From Sulfuricurvum sp. (GTDB lineage Bacteria; Campylobacterota; Campylobacteria; Campylobacterales; Sulfurimonadaceae): a DNA stretch of 50,499 bases. This document shows positions 26,735 to 36,232 of this stretch, in pieces (the stretch's first letter is position 1; the number at the start of each line of letters is the position of its first letter). The stretch covers positions 1 to 50,499 of the forward strand of contig NZ_JAQTYM010000007.1 of the NCBI RefSeq assembly GCF_028688295.1. The letters are read 5' to 3'. Position numbers and translations under genes: made by a program. The notes under the pieces are model-generated. The model was not told the DNA's origin. It was given only the letters and a program-made list of their open reading frames with translations, and did not search any database.

Positions 26735-27946
26735 TTGATCGATTTAGAAACAATCTACAAAGCACATGAACGTATACGCGATACGGTAGTCAAAACGCCT
26801 TTTGCCTACGCTCCACGATTAAGTGAAGAGAGCGGCATGGAAATTTATCTTAAAAAAGAGAACCTTCAGGTAACTGGTGCTTTTAAAATACGAGGTGCTT
26901 ATAACAAAATAGCGACTCTTTCTGCACAAGAACGCTCTTGCGGTGTTATTGCCGCGAGTGCAGGTAATCATGCGCAGGGTGTTGCTATGGCAGCGCAGAT
27001 GTTTGGAATAAAAGCATTGATAGTTATGCCAGAATCAACTCCGCTGACAAAAATAAACGGTGTCCGCTACTATGGTGCTGAGGTCATTTTGGCGGGCAGT
27101 AATTATGATGAAGCGTATGGATATGCGTCGAAGTATGGTAATGAACATGGGATGGTTTTTGTCCATCCGTTTGCCGATGAAGCTGTTATGGCAGGACAGG
27201 GGACTATTGCTATCGAAATGATTGAAGCGATGAATGATTTAGATGCAATCGTAATTCCTGTAGGTGGTGGTGGCTTGATTTCAGGCATGGCTTCAGCAAT
27301 TAAAGCCCTCTCTCCTAAAACAGAGGTAATCGGTGTGAGTGCGGTAGGTGCACCTGCGATGAAGGAGTCTTTTGAAGCCAAAAAAGCCATTGACACTACA
27401 TCAGTCCGTACAATCGCGGATGGAATCGCAGTACGTGATACATCAGAAATCACCCTTAAACATATTCTTGAAAGCGTTGATCGTATTGTCAGTGTCGATG
27501 ATGAAGAGATCGCCAATGCGATTTTATTTTTATTAGAGCGCCAAAAACTGGTAGTAGAAGGTGCTGGTGCAGTGGGTGTTGCAGCTGTTTTGCACGATAA
27601 ATTAAATGATTTAAAAGGGAAAAAAGTTGCTATTGTCCTCAGTGGAGGGAATGCCGATGTCACACTCCTGTCGATTATTATCGAAAAAGGGCTTATTAAA
27701 TCAGGTCGCAAAATGAAACTGACCGTCACTTTGGTGGACAAACCGGGTGCGTTGATGCAACTCACCGAAATGCTTCAAGGGTTGAATGCTAATATCGTCC
27801 ATATCGCTTACGATCGAACCTCGACGACGCTGGCCTATGGAGATGCGAATGTGATGATTCATTTGGAGACAAAAGGGGAAGATCACCAGTCACAAATTCG
27901 TGCCTTACTAAAAGAGCACCGCTACTTAAGCAGTGAAGAGCACTAA
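26735..27946 (+). CDS. ilvA: Threonine ammonia-lyase with C-terminal ACT domain
   Basis: A PLP enzyme that deaminates threonine to 2-oxobutyrate, the first step of isoleucine synthesis. The 403-aa chain has the PLP lysine in VTGAFKIRGAYNKI (about 50-63), SAGNHAQGVAMAAQ, the glycine loop VGGGGLISGMASA (about 175-187) and LSGGNADV. One C-terminal ACT domain (about 328-400, KLTVTLVDKPGALMQLTEML) follows, as in the shorter IlvA/TdcB-like enzymes rather than the two-ACT E. coli IlvA. The start is TTG with AAGGGA five bases upstream; no ATG is near. Confidence 0.93.
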   Translation: MIDLETIYKAHERIRDTVVKTPFAYAPRLSEESGMEIYLKKENLQVTGAFKIRGAYNKIATLSAQERSCGVIAASAGNHAQGVAMAAQMFGIKALIVMPESTPLTKINGVRYYGAEVILAGSNYDEAYGYASKYGNEHGMVFVHPFADEAVMAGQGTIAIEMIEAMNDLDAIVIPVGGGGLISGMASAIKALSPKTEVIGVSAVGAPAMKESFEAKKAIDTTSVRTIADGIAVRDTSEITLKHILESVDRIVSVDDEEIANAILFLLERQKLVVEGAGAVGVAAVLHDKLNDLKGKKVAIVLSGGNADVTLLSIIIEKGLIKSGRKMKLTVTLVDKPGALMQLTEMLQGLNANIVHIAYDRTSTTLAYGDANVMIHLETKGEDHQSQIRALLKEHRYLSSEEH

Positions 27947-27961
27947 AGTAAAGGAGAAGAG

Positions 27962-30088
27962 ATGGAACCATTAAAATTATTTAATATAAAAGCTCCCATC
28001 CTTTTTCTTAAAACCCTAAACAACAACCAGCTTGGGATCATCGATGCCCAAAATGCGCTTCGAATCATTGATTTGTCAACGTATAGTGTCGTAGGTGGAT
28101 TTAAAAGTAACATATCGCATGAGCGGATTATAGGATCTCATGTTGATATGACTCCCGATGGGGAACTCTCCATAACGATGATACCCTCAAGCAATAAAGC
28201 GGCTGTCTTTAATGTACCTAAAAAAGAACTTTTATATAAAGTAGGACGCCACCAAGGTGAGATAGAGAGTGTCGGATTGGATCCAAACGGCAGATACTGT
28301 GTCACGTGTGGTCAAGATGGAAAAGCTTTTGCTTGGGTACTTAAAACCGCTCGTTTAGCTTTTGCTATGCCTCCACATGCCGATTTTATTTCAACCGTTG
28401 CTTTTAATGATAACGGACAGTGGATCGCTACGGGGAGTTATGATCGAACCATCAACCTTCTCAATATGGCAACGATGAAGCATCCGTTGAAATTACGGGG
28501 CCATACCGGTGCGATTATTAAGATACAGTTTTTACCCGAAGCAAAACTCCTTTCCGTTGACAAAGAGGGGGTTCTGATCGTCTGGGATATGCGTAATGGC
28601 AAGATTATCAAGCGTTTGCAAAAAATGAATGATGATGTAACAACAATGACGGTAAGTGTGGATAAAAAATTTGCTTTTGTTGCTACTAAACTAGGTTATG
28701 TCGGCTTATACGATTTACAGACCTTTGAACTGATAAAACAACGTTACATTAAAGAGTCAGAATCGATCACGACCATCGCTTTTATACCTGATGGATTTCG
28801 TTTAGCCATAGGAACTCTAGAAGGAAATGTTCGGATTTATTCACTCTTAGGAAACGAAGATGCTCATATGCAGTTATTGCGTGAGAGAAGCTATAAAGCA
28901 TTTTATGATGTGCTTGAAGAAAACCCTATGATTCTCTACTCAAAACCTTATGAATTAGCAGAGCGTATATGGGCGGATACCTTAAATAAAGCACGACACC
29001 ATCTGGAAAAAAATGAACGCCATCAAGCCAAAGAATTGCTAGATATGTTTTCTGGAATTCCTAAAAAAAATGCGTTTATTACTCAAATTATGCGTGCGTA
29101 TGAGAAATATTCACAATTTCAAAAATATGTGGAAGAGGGGCGTTTTCCGTTGGCGTATTCAATGGTAAAACAATTTCCGGCATTTAAAGATTCTGAGCCG
29201 TATCGAAAAATGGAATTGCGCTGGAAAAAACTCTTTTTGAAAGTGCAAGAATTGATTTTAACCCCGAATGGCGATGAACAGGCGAAAACTCTTCTTGCTC
29301 CTTATCGGGGTATTTCGGAAAAAACGGTACTGATCCAACAGCTTTTCGATCAACGACGGATGTATGAATATCTAAAAAAAGTGATAGCAAGTCGAGATTT
29401 TGTGAAGTTTTTTGATCTCATCAAAATGCATCCGTTTTTAAAAGAGTTCGCGGAATACAACGCGATCATGGATTATGCCGATAAACTCTACATTCAGGCT
29501 CAAAAAGCTTACATGCAAGGTGATTATGCGACGGCTCGAAAATCGTGTGAAATTTTGATCAACTTTCCCGATTATACCGCTGAAGCACAAGAGATGGCTG
29601 ATACTATTCGTGTCAAACACCTTTTCTATGATGCGATAGCGTCCAGCAATCTTCCTAATGCATTTTCGTATCTCAGTTCATACCCTTTGCTCTATGAGAC
29701 TCCAGAAGCACAAGTATTGGAACGCCAATGGAACATACTAGTGGATCAAGCGCAGCGTTTAGCGGCAAAAGGGTTAGCCTCAGAGACACTTAATGTTTTT
29801 GAACCTTACTTTGGTATTACCGATAAATACACGGCAATGGCAGGAGTGGTAGCGCAAGCGTATTGCGTTCAATTGGAACAAAAACTAAAAAATAAAGAGT
29901 CTCAAACTCTACTAGAGCAGGGGATTCGACAATATGTCGGAATCTTTGGAATAGACGAGGGAATATTGACTATATATGATTATTTTAAAGCGCGATATTC
30001 GAGCACTCTTGATATTGATGCACTTCGTCAAGGTTCGCATGAAGCTTGGACCCCATCGATACGTATTGCTGATATTGCTCTCTCATGA
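27962..30088 (+). CDS. WD40 beta-propeller protein with a C-terminal four-fold helical repeat array
   Basis: A 708-aa protein of unknown function. Residues about 1-300 hold WD40-type blades (for example VGLDPNGRYCVTCGQDGKAF, VAFNDNGQWIATGSYDRTI, LKLRGHTGAIIKIQFLPEAK, LIVWDMRNGKIIKRL). Residues about 311-645 contain four related units of about 80-86 residues starting near 311, 391, 476 and 560. Each has an AF/FF-xxL-xxxP-xL helix, a W or Y in the next helix, a helix that often carries AQ, an A-x-x-LL-x-xY-xGI turn and a YxYL-like end. No signal peptide is seen, so it is probably cytoplasmic or inner-surface. AAAGGAGAAGAG precedes the ATG; the stop overlaps the Ppx/GppA gene by ATGA. Its job may be scaffolding, but no partner is evident. 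Confidence 0.85.
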   Translation: MEPLKLFNIKAPILFLKTLNNNQLGIIDAQNALRIIDLSTYSVVGGFKSNISHERIIGSHVDMTPDGELSITMIPSSNKAAVFNVPKKELLYKVGRHQGEIESVGLDPNGRYCVTCGQDGKAFAWVLKTARLAFAMPPHADFISTVAFNDNGQWIATGSYDRTINLLNMATMKHPLKLRGHTGAIIKIQFLPEAKLLSVDKEGVLIVWDMRNGKIIKRLQKMNDDVTTMTVSVDKKFAFVATKLGYVGLYDLQTFELIKQRYIKESESITTIAFIPDGFRLAIGTLEGNVRIYSLLGNEDAHMQLLRERSYKAFYDVLEENPMILYSKPYELAERIWADTLNKARHHLEKNERHQAKELLDMFSGIPKKNAFITQIMRAYEKYSQFQKYVEEGRFPLAYSMVKQFPAFKDSEPYRKMELRWKKLFLKVQELILTPNGDEQAKTLLAPYRGISEKTVLIQQLFDQRRMYEYLKKVIASRDFVKFFDLIKMHPFLKEFAEYNAIMDYADKLYIQAQKAYMQGDYATARKSCEILINFPDYTAEAQEMADTIRVKHLFYDAIASSNLPNAFSYLSSYPLLYETPEAQVLERQWNILVDQAQRLAAKGLASETLNVFEPYFGITDKYTAMAGVVAQAYCVQLEQKLKNKESQTLLEQGIRQYVGIFGIDEGILTIYDYFKARYSSTLDIDALRQGSHEAWTPSIRIADIALS

Positions 30089-30969
30089 TTGCTATTGATT
30101 TAGGTTCAAATACCATTCGGTTTATCGAATTTGATGGTAATATATGGGGAAAAAGCTTTGAGAAAATTGTAAAAACCGCTGAGGCTTTACATACCACACA
30201 GTGTATAGGGATGAATGCATTAGAGCGGATTCTGGGTGCTATCGATGAAGCACAAAATATTCTCGATTTTTCTTCTCATACGGTAGTAGCTTATGCTACC
30301 GCAGCTATGCGGCTTGCACTTAATGCTACAGAAATTTTGAGAGAAATCGAAATAAAAACAGCGATACATTTCACGGTTATTGATGCTGAAAAAGAGGCTT
30401 TTTTGACCCTGATGGCGGTCAGATATCGATTAAAACAACTCAATATAAACCCAGAATCGTTTGTATTGGTCGATATTGGCGGCGGTTCTACTGAGCTAAT
30501 ATCGTTTAGCAATAATGAGATAGAATCGGTAAGCATAAATATGGGGATAGTAACGGTGAGTGAAAGTGCCGATTCACTGATTGCTTTAGAGGGTAAAATA
30601 GAGTTATTCAAAAATAAAATAAATGAATCACTCCCCCACCTCTCTTCTAACTCCCCTTTGATACTTAGCTCAGGGACTCCGACAACCATTTCAGCTTATG
30701 TACTGGGTATGGACTATGATCATTATGAGCCTGAAAAAGTGAACGGGTTTCATTTGAAACTAGGAGAGTGTTATCGTGTGTATGACGAACTTTTAGCGAT
30801 GGATAGTGCTCACAGATGTACCTATGTAGGGGTAGGGCGTGAAAACCTTATCATTGCCGGAATTTTGATGGTTACCGCTATTTATGATGCTGCCCAATGG
30901 GAAGAAGCGATCATCATCGATGATGGATTACGTGAGGGAATTGCATTGGAATATTTCATACGGTCATAA
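30085..30969 (+). CDS. Ppx/GppA-family phosphatase
   Basis: A 294-aa member of the exopolyphosphatase/guanosine pentaphosphatase family (ASKHA fold). The phosphate loops are IDLGSNTIRFIEFDG (about 3-17) and VLVDIGGGSTELISF (about 126-140), with the adenosine region LSSGTPTTISAYVLG. It lacks the C-terminal HD-like domain of E. coli Ppx and GppA, and is the short form common in Campylobacterota. Whether it acts on polyphosphate or pppGpp cannot be told from sequence. Coupled to the WD40 gene (ATGA). Confidence 0.9.
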   Translation: MIAIDLGSNTIRFIEFDGNIWGKSFEKIVKTAEALHTTQCIGMNALERILGAIDEAQNILDFSSHTVVAYATAAMRLALNATEILREIEIKTAIHFTVIDAEKEAFLTLMAVRYRLKQLNINPESFVLVDIGGGSTELISFSNNEIESVSINMGIVTVSESADSLIALEGKIELFKNKINESLPHLSSNSPLILSSGTPTTISAYVLGMDYDHYEPEKVNGFHLKLGECYRVYDELLAMDSAHRCTYVGVGRENLIIAGILMVTAIYDAAQWEEAIIIDDGLREGIALEYFIRS

Positions 30970-31026
30970 TATTGTGCCATTACCATTAAGTTCGTTATAA
31001 TTGAAAATAAAAAAGAGGGATGAGGC

Positions 31027-31881
31027 TTGAAATTAACTAATATTAAACGTGTCGGTATGATCCTTCGCCCTTCTACTCCTGAACTTAAAGTAATGTTTTT
31101 CGAAGCAAAGCGGATATTTGAATCACGCGGTATCGAAGTGATCATCGATAACATCAGCGGCGGTATGATTGATGTTATGGGACAACCTTTTGAGATGATG
31201 TGTGAAAATAGCGATTTTCTCGTAACCATCGGTGGTGATGGAACCCTCATTTCAGCCGTTCGCCGATCCTATCATTATCAGCTCCCTGTATTAGGGATTC
31301 ATGCGGGAAAACTCGGCTTTCTCGCTGATCTTGATTTCGCGGAACTCGAATCGTTTGTGGATAAGATGTTGAATGGTGAATACCGTATCGACAAGCGTTC
31401 TATTTTGCAAGCAACGATTCACAATTCCAAAGGGGTCAATGAGGTATTTGCATTTAACGATATTGTCCTCACGCGTCCCTCTATCGCAAAAATGATCCAT
31501 ATCGAGACCTATGTTGATGGACAAAGTTTTAACACCTATTTTGGTGATGGTGTCGTCGTATCCACACCTACAGGTTCAACTGCCTATAATCTCTCTGCAG
31601 GAGGACCGGTTCTTTTCCCCCTTTCACAGGTATTTGCGCTAACTCCGATATGCCCTCATTCACTGACACAGCGTCCCATGGTATTCCCAGGACATTTTGA
31701 GATAGAGATGAAAACTCCCGATGCCAGTGCTTTGGTCATTATAGATGGTCAAGATCTTGTCAAAATAAGTCACAAAGACACGGTCAATATCAAACTCGCC
31801 AGCGGTGTTGCCCATCTGATTCATCGTAAAGAATTCAACTATTTTGAAGTCCTTAAAGAAAAAATGGGGTGGGGGAATTAA
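31027..31881 (+). CDS. nadK: NAD kinase
   Basis: Phosphorylates NAD to NADP. The protein is 284 aa, with the family motif GGDGTLISAVR (about 74-84), the substrate loop LGIHAGKLGFLAD, and VVSTPTGSTAYNLSAGGP (about 177-194). The TTG start has GAGG upstream; the next in-frame ATG (VGMILRP) would remove the first strand. The stop TAA overlaps the recN ATG (TAATG), so NadK and RecN are made together, a neighbour pair common in bacteria. Confidence 0.95.
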   Translation: MKLTNIKRVGMILRPSTPELKVMFFEAKRIFESRGIEVIIDNISGGMIDVMGQPFEMMCENSDFLVTIGGDGTLISAVRRSYHYQLPVLGIHAGKLGFLADLDFAELESFVDKMLNGEYRIDKRSILQATIHNSKGVNEVFAFNDIVLTRPSIAKMIHIETYVDGQSFNTYFGDGVVVSTPTGSTAYNLSAGGPVLFPLSQVFALTPICPHSLTQRPMVFPGHFEIEMKTPDASALVIIDGQDLVKISHKDTVNIKLASGVAHLIHRKEFNYFEVLKEKMGWGN

Positions 31882-33416
31882 TGATCGAGAGGTTTTATCT
31901 CAAAGAATTTTTAACCTTTAAAGAGGCAGAGATGGAGTTCCATCCGGGGCTGGTTGTTTTTACCGGACCCAGTGGAAGCGGAAAGTCTATATTAATGCGC
32001 TCTATTTTGGCTTCGGTGGGGTTGGAAAATGTTGACGCACAGATATGTGAATCGAGTGTAGCATGGCGTATCGATGAAGATCGATACGGGCTACAAAACG
32101 AATCTATCAATATTTTTCGTCATGTCAAAAAAGAGAAAACCCGCTATTTTATCAACAACCAAAGCACCTCAAAGTCGTCGATGGAATCGATCAGTTCTAA
32201 GCACCTTCGCCATTTGAGCCTAAAAGACTACAGTGACTTTGAACCCTCGGCATTGCTCAACCTTTTGGATGAGCGACTAAGTGCACACACACCAAATCAT
32301 CTCCAAGTATTACAGGCACATCAAGAGAAATATAGTCAATTCAAAGCTCTTTCTGACCAGCTCAAAGAGATTGAAGAGAAAGAGAAAAATCTCTCTGAAC
32401 TTAAAGAATTCGCTCTGTATGAGATCAACAAAATCGATGCGATAAAGCCTAGAATCGGAGAAGATGAAGAGTTAAACCTCATTAAAAAGCAGCTCTCCAA
32501 AAAAGAAAAAATCGAGAATGCTATTGCAGAAGCACAATCAATCTTTGGGTATGAATCTTCGGTCAGCTCTGCGTTAGGATTATTAGAAGTAGATAGCGCA
32601 TTTTTCGATGATGCGATGAATGAACTTCGAAGTATTTTCGAAAGTGCCTCTGAGCGTCTCGAAGAGCTTGAAGAGGTATCGGTTGAATCGATTTTAGATC
32701 GTATAGAGCAGATTTCGGAGTTGAAACGGCGTTATGGAGGGGTGGAAGAGGCACTTGCGTATCGTGAGCAAAAAGCACTGGAACTCGAATCCTATGAGAC
32801 GATAGAACACTCCAAAGATGATCTTGTCAAACAAATAGCACTCCTTAAAGGATCGCTGGAAGTTTCTGCAAAAGAGCTCTCACAAAACCGTCAAGGGGTG
32901 CTCAAAGGGACATTGGAAAAACTAAATGAATATTTAGGGATGCTCTATTTACGAGAAGCAACTCTCCATCTTGAATCTATACCGCTGAGCTTTAGCGGTG
33001 AGGATAAAGTGATTTTGGGTCTAGCGGGAACCAGATTGGATAAACTCAGCTCGGGGGAGTTTAATCGTCTCCGTCTTGCGCTATTGGCACTGGGAGTTGA
33101 GAGTATGCAAGAAAACGGCGGAGTCCTTATGCTCGATGAAATCGATGCGAATCTCAGCGGTGAGGAGTCGATGAGCGTTGCGAAAGTACTTCGACATCTC
33201 TCTACCCACTATCAAATTTTTGTTATCTCTCATCAGCCTCAACTCACTTCGATGGGGCAACAGCACTTTTTAATCTATAAAGATGATGAGAGCCGTGTTC
33301 GTGAGCTAAATGATGAAGAGAGAATCGAAGAGATTGCCCGCATCATCAGCGGTGAGAGTGTCAGTGATGAGGCACGTGGGTTCGCCCGAGATTTATTTGA
33401 ACGGATTCGAGGTTAA
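31881..33416 (+). CDS. recN: DNA repair ATPase RecN
   Basis: An SMC-like ATPase for double-strand-break repair. From the ATG at 31881 the protein is 511 aa, somewhat shorter than the usual 550. The Walker A is VFTGPSGSGKSILMR (about 27-41), two coiled-coil arms run from about 140 to 360, the signature is DKLSSGEFNRLRLALLAL (about 380-397) and Walker B is GVLMLDEIDANLSGEES. A GTG four codons earlier is also possible, but the TAATG overlap with nadK and the GGGTGGGGG upstream favour the ATG. tatD follows 3 bp after the stop. Confidence 0.93.
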   Translation: MIERFYLKEFLTFKEAEMEFHPGLVVFTGPSGSGKSILMRSILASVGLENVDAQICESSVAWRIDEDRYGLQNESINIFRHVKKEKTRYFINNQSTSKSSMESISSKHLRHLSLKDYSDFEPSALLNLLDERLSAHTPNHLQVLQAHQEKYSQFKALSDQLKEIEEKEKNLSELKEFALYEINKIDAIKPRIGEDEELNLIKKQLSKKEKIENAIAEAQSIFGYESSVSSALGLLEVDSAFFDDAMNELRSIFESASERLEELEEVSVESILDRIEQISELKRRYGGVEEALAYREQKALELESYETIEHSKDDLVKQIALLKGSLEVSAKELSQNRQGVLKGTLEKLNEYLGMLYLREATLHLESIPLSFSGEDKVILGLAGTRLDKLSSGEFNRLRLALLALGVESMQENGGVLMLDEIDANLSGEESMSVAKVLRHLSTHYQIFVISHQPQLTSMGQQHFLIYKDDESRVRELNDEERIEEIARIISGESVSDEARGFARDLFERIRG

Positions 33417-33419
33417 GAG

Positions 33420-34196
33420 ATGATTATAGATACTCATGTCCATTTGGATGATGAACGTTACCGTGAAGATTTTGATCTGATGATGAATCGTGCACGAGAA
33501 GCAGGGGTGGAAGCGTTTATCATCCCAGGCGCTCATCCCGCTACGTTAGCGCGAGCGATTGAAATTTGTGAAAACTACGATGATGTCTATTTTGCGGTGG
33601 GGGTTCATCCCTATGATATGGAGCATATCGATAGTGTTGATTTTGAAACGTATGCCGCTCATCCTAAATGTGTCGCTATCGGTGAGTGTGGACTCGATTA
33701 TTTTCGTCTGGAGGGGTCAGACGAGGAAAAAACAATCGAGAAAAAACGTCAGGATGACGTGTTTCGTAAACATATCCGCTTCGCTAAAGCGGTCAAAAAA
33801 CCTCTGATTGTCCATATTCGTGATGCTTCGCACGATTCGAAAATGATCCTTTTAGAAGAGGGTGCCGGTGAAGTTGGGGGAGTGCTTCATTGCTACAATG
33901 CCGATGATGAACTTCTTTCCTTAGCTAATGAGGGATTTTATTTCGGTATTGGGGGTGTTGTTACCTTCCAAAATGCCAAAAAGTTGGTCAATGTTTTACC
34001 GAAAATCCCACACGATAAATTGCTCATTGAAACAGATGGTCCTTATCTCACTCCACATCCTCACCGTGGTAGCCGCAATGAACCCTCTTATACCCGTTTT
34101 GTCGCTGATAAAATGGGGGAATTGTTAGGGATGAGTGTAGAGTCTATCGAGTCCTTGACAACCCGAAATGCTAAAAATCTATTTGGTTTAGGATAG
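33420..34196 (+). CDS. tatD: TatD-family metal-dependent hydrolase (DNase)
   Basis: A 258-aa TIM-barrel amidohydrolase of the TatD/YcfH family, which includes 3'-5' exonucleases and deacylases. Metal ligands are visible in DTHVHLDD (about 3-10), GECGLDYFR (catalytic Glu), VHIRDASHD, LHCYNADDE and LIETDGPYLTPHPHRG. It lies between recN and a lytic transglycosylase in a tight run, so it may share a DNA-repair transcript. Confidence 0.93.
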   Translation: MIIDTHVHLDDERYREDFDLMMNRAREAGVEAFIIPGAHPATLARAIEICENYDDVYFAVGVHPYDMEHIDSVDFETYAAHPKCVAIGECGLDYFRLEGSDEEKTIEKKRQDDVFRKHIRFAKAVKKPLIVHIRDASHDSKMILLEEGAGEVGGVLHCYNADDELLSLANEGFYFGIGGVVTFQNAKKLVNVLPKIPHDKLLIETDGPYLTPHPHRGSRNEPSYTRFVADKMGELLGMSVESIESLTTRNAKNLFGLG

Positions 34197-34211
34197 TGCA
34201 ATGGAGAGGAT

Positions 34212-35432
34212 ATGAGGCAGCTATTAGTATTTATCTTACTTCTCCCCTTTTATGCTTATTCCATAGGATTCGATCTGAATGATCGAAAAAAAATTGAAGT
34301 ATTAAATCACCTCGATATTCCTCCCTCTTATCTCAAAGATCCCTATTTACACGATATGTATGCAGAAAAAAAACGTGAATGTACGCTGAACGGGTTTGCA
34401 GACTCATCTGAAAATGCTGATGTTTTTATCCCAATGCTCTCTTCGCTTATCGCGCAATCAGATTTACCGAGTGAATTTATATTTGTAGCTTTAGTTGAAT
34501 CACAGCTAAGAGTAGAATCATCATCTTCTAGAGGTGCAGCAGGATTGTGGCAGTTTATGGAGAGGACAGGAAAATTACACGGGCTTCAGATTAATCAGTA
34601 TGTTGATGAGCGACGAGATCACGTCAAATCAACACGCGCTGCAATCGCTTATTTGAGTACATTGAAAAAGAAATTTGGTAAATGGTATTTGGCGCTTATC
34701 GCCTACAACTGTGGAGATGGCAGACTCGCTAAAGCGATCCGAAAAGCGGGAACGGATGATATTCACATTTTGACTGATCCAAAGAGAGGTTTGCTCCCCA
34801 ACGAGAGTCGTAACTACATACGTAAAATTGTTGCTCTCTCTTTGTTGGCAACGGATGAGCTTTTTTTATCCCAAATCCAATACGATCTCTTATTGAATAC
34901 ATCACAAGAAAATCCCTTAATAACCATTTATTTACCGGAAGGAGAAGATATCGACCGTATTGCGGCAGTTTTAGAGATGCCTAAAAAAAATCTTGTTCGA
35001 CTTAATACTCATCTAAAAAAAGGAATTATTCCTCCAAACGAACAAGCTTATCCGGTGTATATCCCAAAGGATAAATTGGATGATTTTCGTCATAAATTTA
35101 GAACCAAAAAGCTAAGCGGATATTTTGTCATGCATCGTGCCAAATCGGGTGAAACACTTGAACAGCTCTCTCGTCGTTACAATGTTCCAAAAGCATCTAT
35201 TATGATGGAAAATATGATCGGTGAAAAAGAGGGTAAAAATCTAAATCGACGGATTAAAATCCCTATTAATAAGCCCTTTTTAAAAAAGAGTGGTTTACAT
35301 ACCGTTAAATCGGGTGAAACCCTTGTTTCAGTAGCACAATTGTATAATATTTCTCTTGATCAAATAAAACTAAAAAATCCATTTTTAACCAATACATTGA
35401 AAGAAGGCGAGGAGATAAACATTGATGATTAA
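34212..35432 (+). CDS. mltD: Membrane-bound lytic murein transglycosylase D-like, with LysM domains
   Basis: Cleaves peptidoglycan glycan strands. The 406-aa protein starts with a signal peptide (MRQLLVFILLLPFYAYSIG). An SLT domain (about 80-200) has the catalytic Glu in VALVESQLRVES (about 95), followed by SRGAAGLWQFMERTG and LIAYNCGDGRL. Two C-terminal LysM domains follow (about 300-345 and 357-402: HRAKSGETLEQLSRRYNV, HTVKSGETLVSVAQLYNI). No lipobox is obvious, so it may be periplasmic or anchored by its signal sequence. It overlaps rlpA by 8 bp. Confidence 0.92.
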   Translation: MRQLLVFILLLPFYAYSIGFDLNDRKKIEVLNHLDIPPSYLKDPYLHDMYAEKKRECTLNGFADSSENADVFIPMLSSLIAQSDLPSEFIFVALVESQLRVESSSSRGAAGLWQFMERTGKLHGLQINQYVDERRDHVKSTRAAIAYLSTLKKKFGKWYLALIAYNCGDGRLAKAIRKAGTDDIHILTDPKRGLLPNESRNYIRKIVALSLLATDELFLSQIQYDLLLNTSQENPLITIYLPEGEDIDRIAAVLEMPKKNLVRLNTHLKKGIIPPNEQAYPVYIPKDKLDDFRHKFRTKKLSGYFVMHRAKSGETLEQLSRRYNVPKASIMMENMIGEKEGKNLNRRIKIPINKPFLKKSGLHTVKSGETLVSVAQLYNISLDQIKLKNPFLTNTLKEGEEINIDD

Positions 35433-36231
35433 AACATTGTTGATTATTACGACGATCATTCTCGGTGGATGTACCACAAAAAGTGGTTCCTATTCCTACC
35501 AGCCAACAAAAACATCACAAAAATATCCCTCACAACAACTTGCATCTGCACCATCAAATGTGTACAAAAAAAACGGTGAACTTCACGCAACAATGCGTCC
35601 TTATTCAGTATTTGGAAAAGAGTATTATCCTACAGTGGTACGTATTGGAGATAGTTTTAGCGGCAGAGCCAGTTGGTATGGTAATGATTTTCACGGCAAA
35701 GCGACCAGTAACGGTGAGGGATACGATATGTATGCTATGACCGCTGCGCATAAAACTTTACCGATGAATACAGTGGTACGTGTGACTAATGTGGAAAATA
35801 ATCAACAAACCATTGTTCGTATCAACGATCGTGGCCCATTTGTCGAAAGCCGCATTATCGACCTTTCTTATGTTGCCGCACAGAAAATCGGTCTCGATAA
35901 AAAAGGGACTGCACCGGTCACACTTGAAGTTCTGGGCTTTGAACCAAGTGCAATGCGTACCATTGATATGGCGAGTTTGGCCAAAGGTCCTAGGGAATCG
36001 GTACTAAATGCTTTTTTTGTTCAAATAGGCTCGTTTGAACGATTCGAAGGTGCATTAAGTACGAAACAAAAGTATGCTTCTTACAACGGCTATTCGGCAA
36101 TTATTAAAGATACAGAGTATAATAACAAACGATTATTTCGTGTTTGGCTGGGTGGCTTCAAAAGCGAAGCTGAAGCGAGAGATTTTATATCACAGGGCCA
36201 TTTTCAAGGCTCTTTTATCATAAGGGAATAA
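35425..36231 (+). CDS. rlpA: RlpA-family septal lipoprotein with SPOR domain
   Basis: An outer-membrane lipoprotein, 268 aa from the ATG at 35425. It has a lipobox IILGGC (about 14-19), a double-psi beta-barrel domain (about 72-170: RASWYGNDFHGKATSNGE, RINDRGPFVESRIIDLS) and a C-terminal SPOR domain (about 190-265: FFVQIGSFERFEGAL) that binds denuded glycan at septa. Some RlpA proteins are lytic transglycosylases acting on naked glycans. The neighbouring MltD-like gene fits a joint role in septal wall processing. A TTG one codon earlier (35422) has slightly better ribosome spacing, so the start is uncertain by one residue. Confidence 0.92.
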   Translation: MIKTLLIITTIILGGCTTKSGSYSYQPTKTSQKYPSQQLASAPSNVYKKNGELHATMRPYSVFGKEYYPTVVRIGDSFSGRASWYGNDFHGKATSNGEGYDMYAMTAAHKTLPMNTVVRVTNVENNQQTIVRINDRGPFVESRIIDLSYVAAQKIGLDKKGTAPVTLEVLGFEPSAMRTIDMASLAKGPRESVLNAFFVQIGSFERFEGALSTKQKYASYNGYSAIIKDTEYNNKRLFRVWLGGFKSEAEARDFISQGHFQGSFIIRE

Positions 36232-36232
36232 A

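Noticed and set aside
27103-27765. Long antisense open frame (about 220 codons) within ilvA
   Set aside because: It is Ser/Ile/Ala-rich without motifs, lies fully opposite a clear PLP enzyme gene, and reflects codon bias on the other strand.
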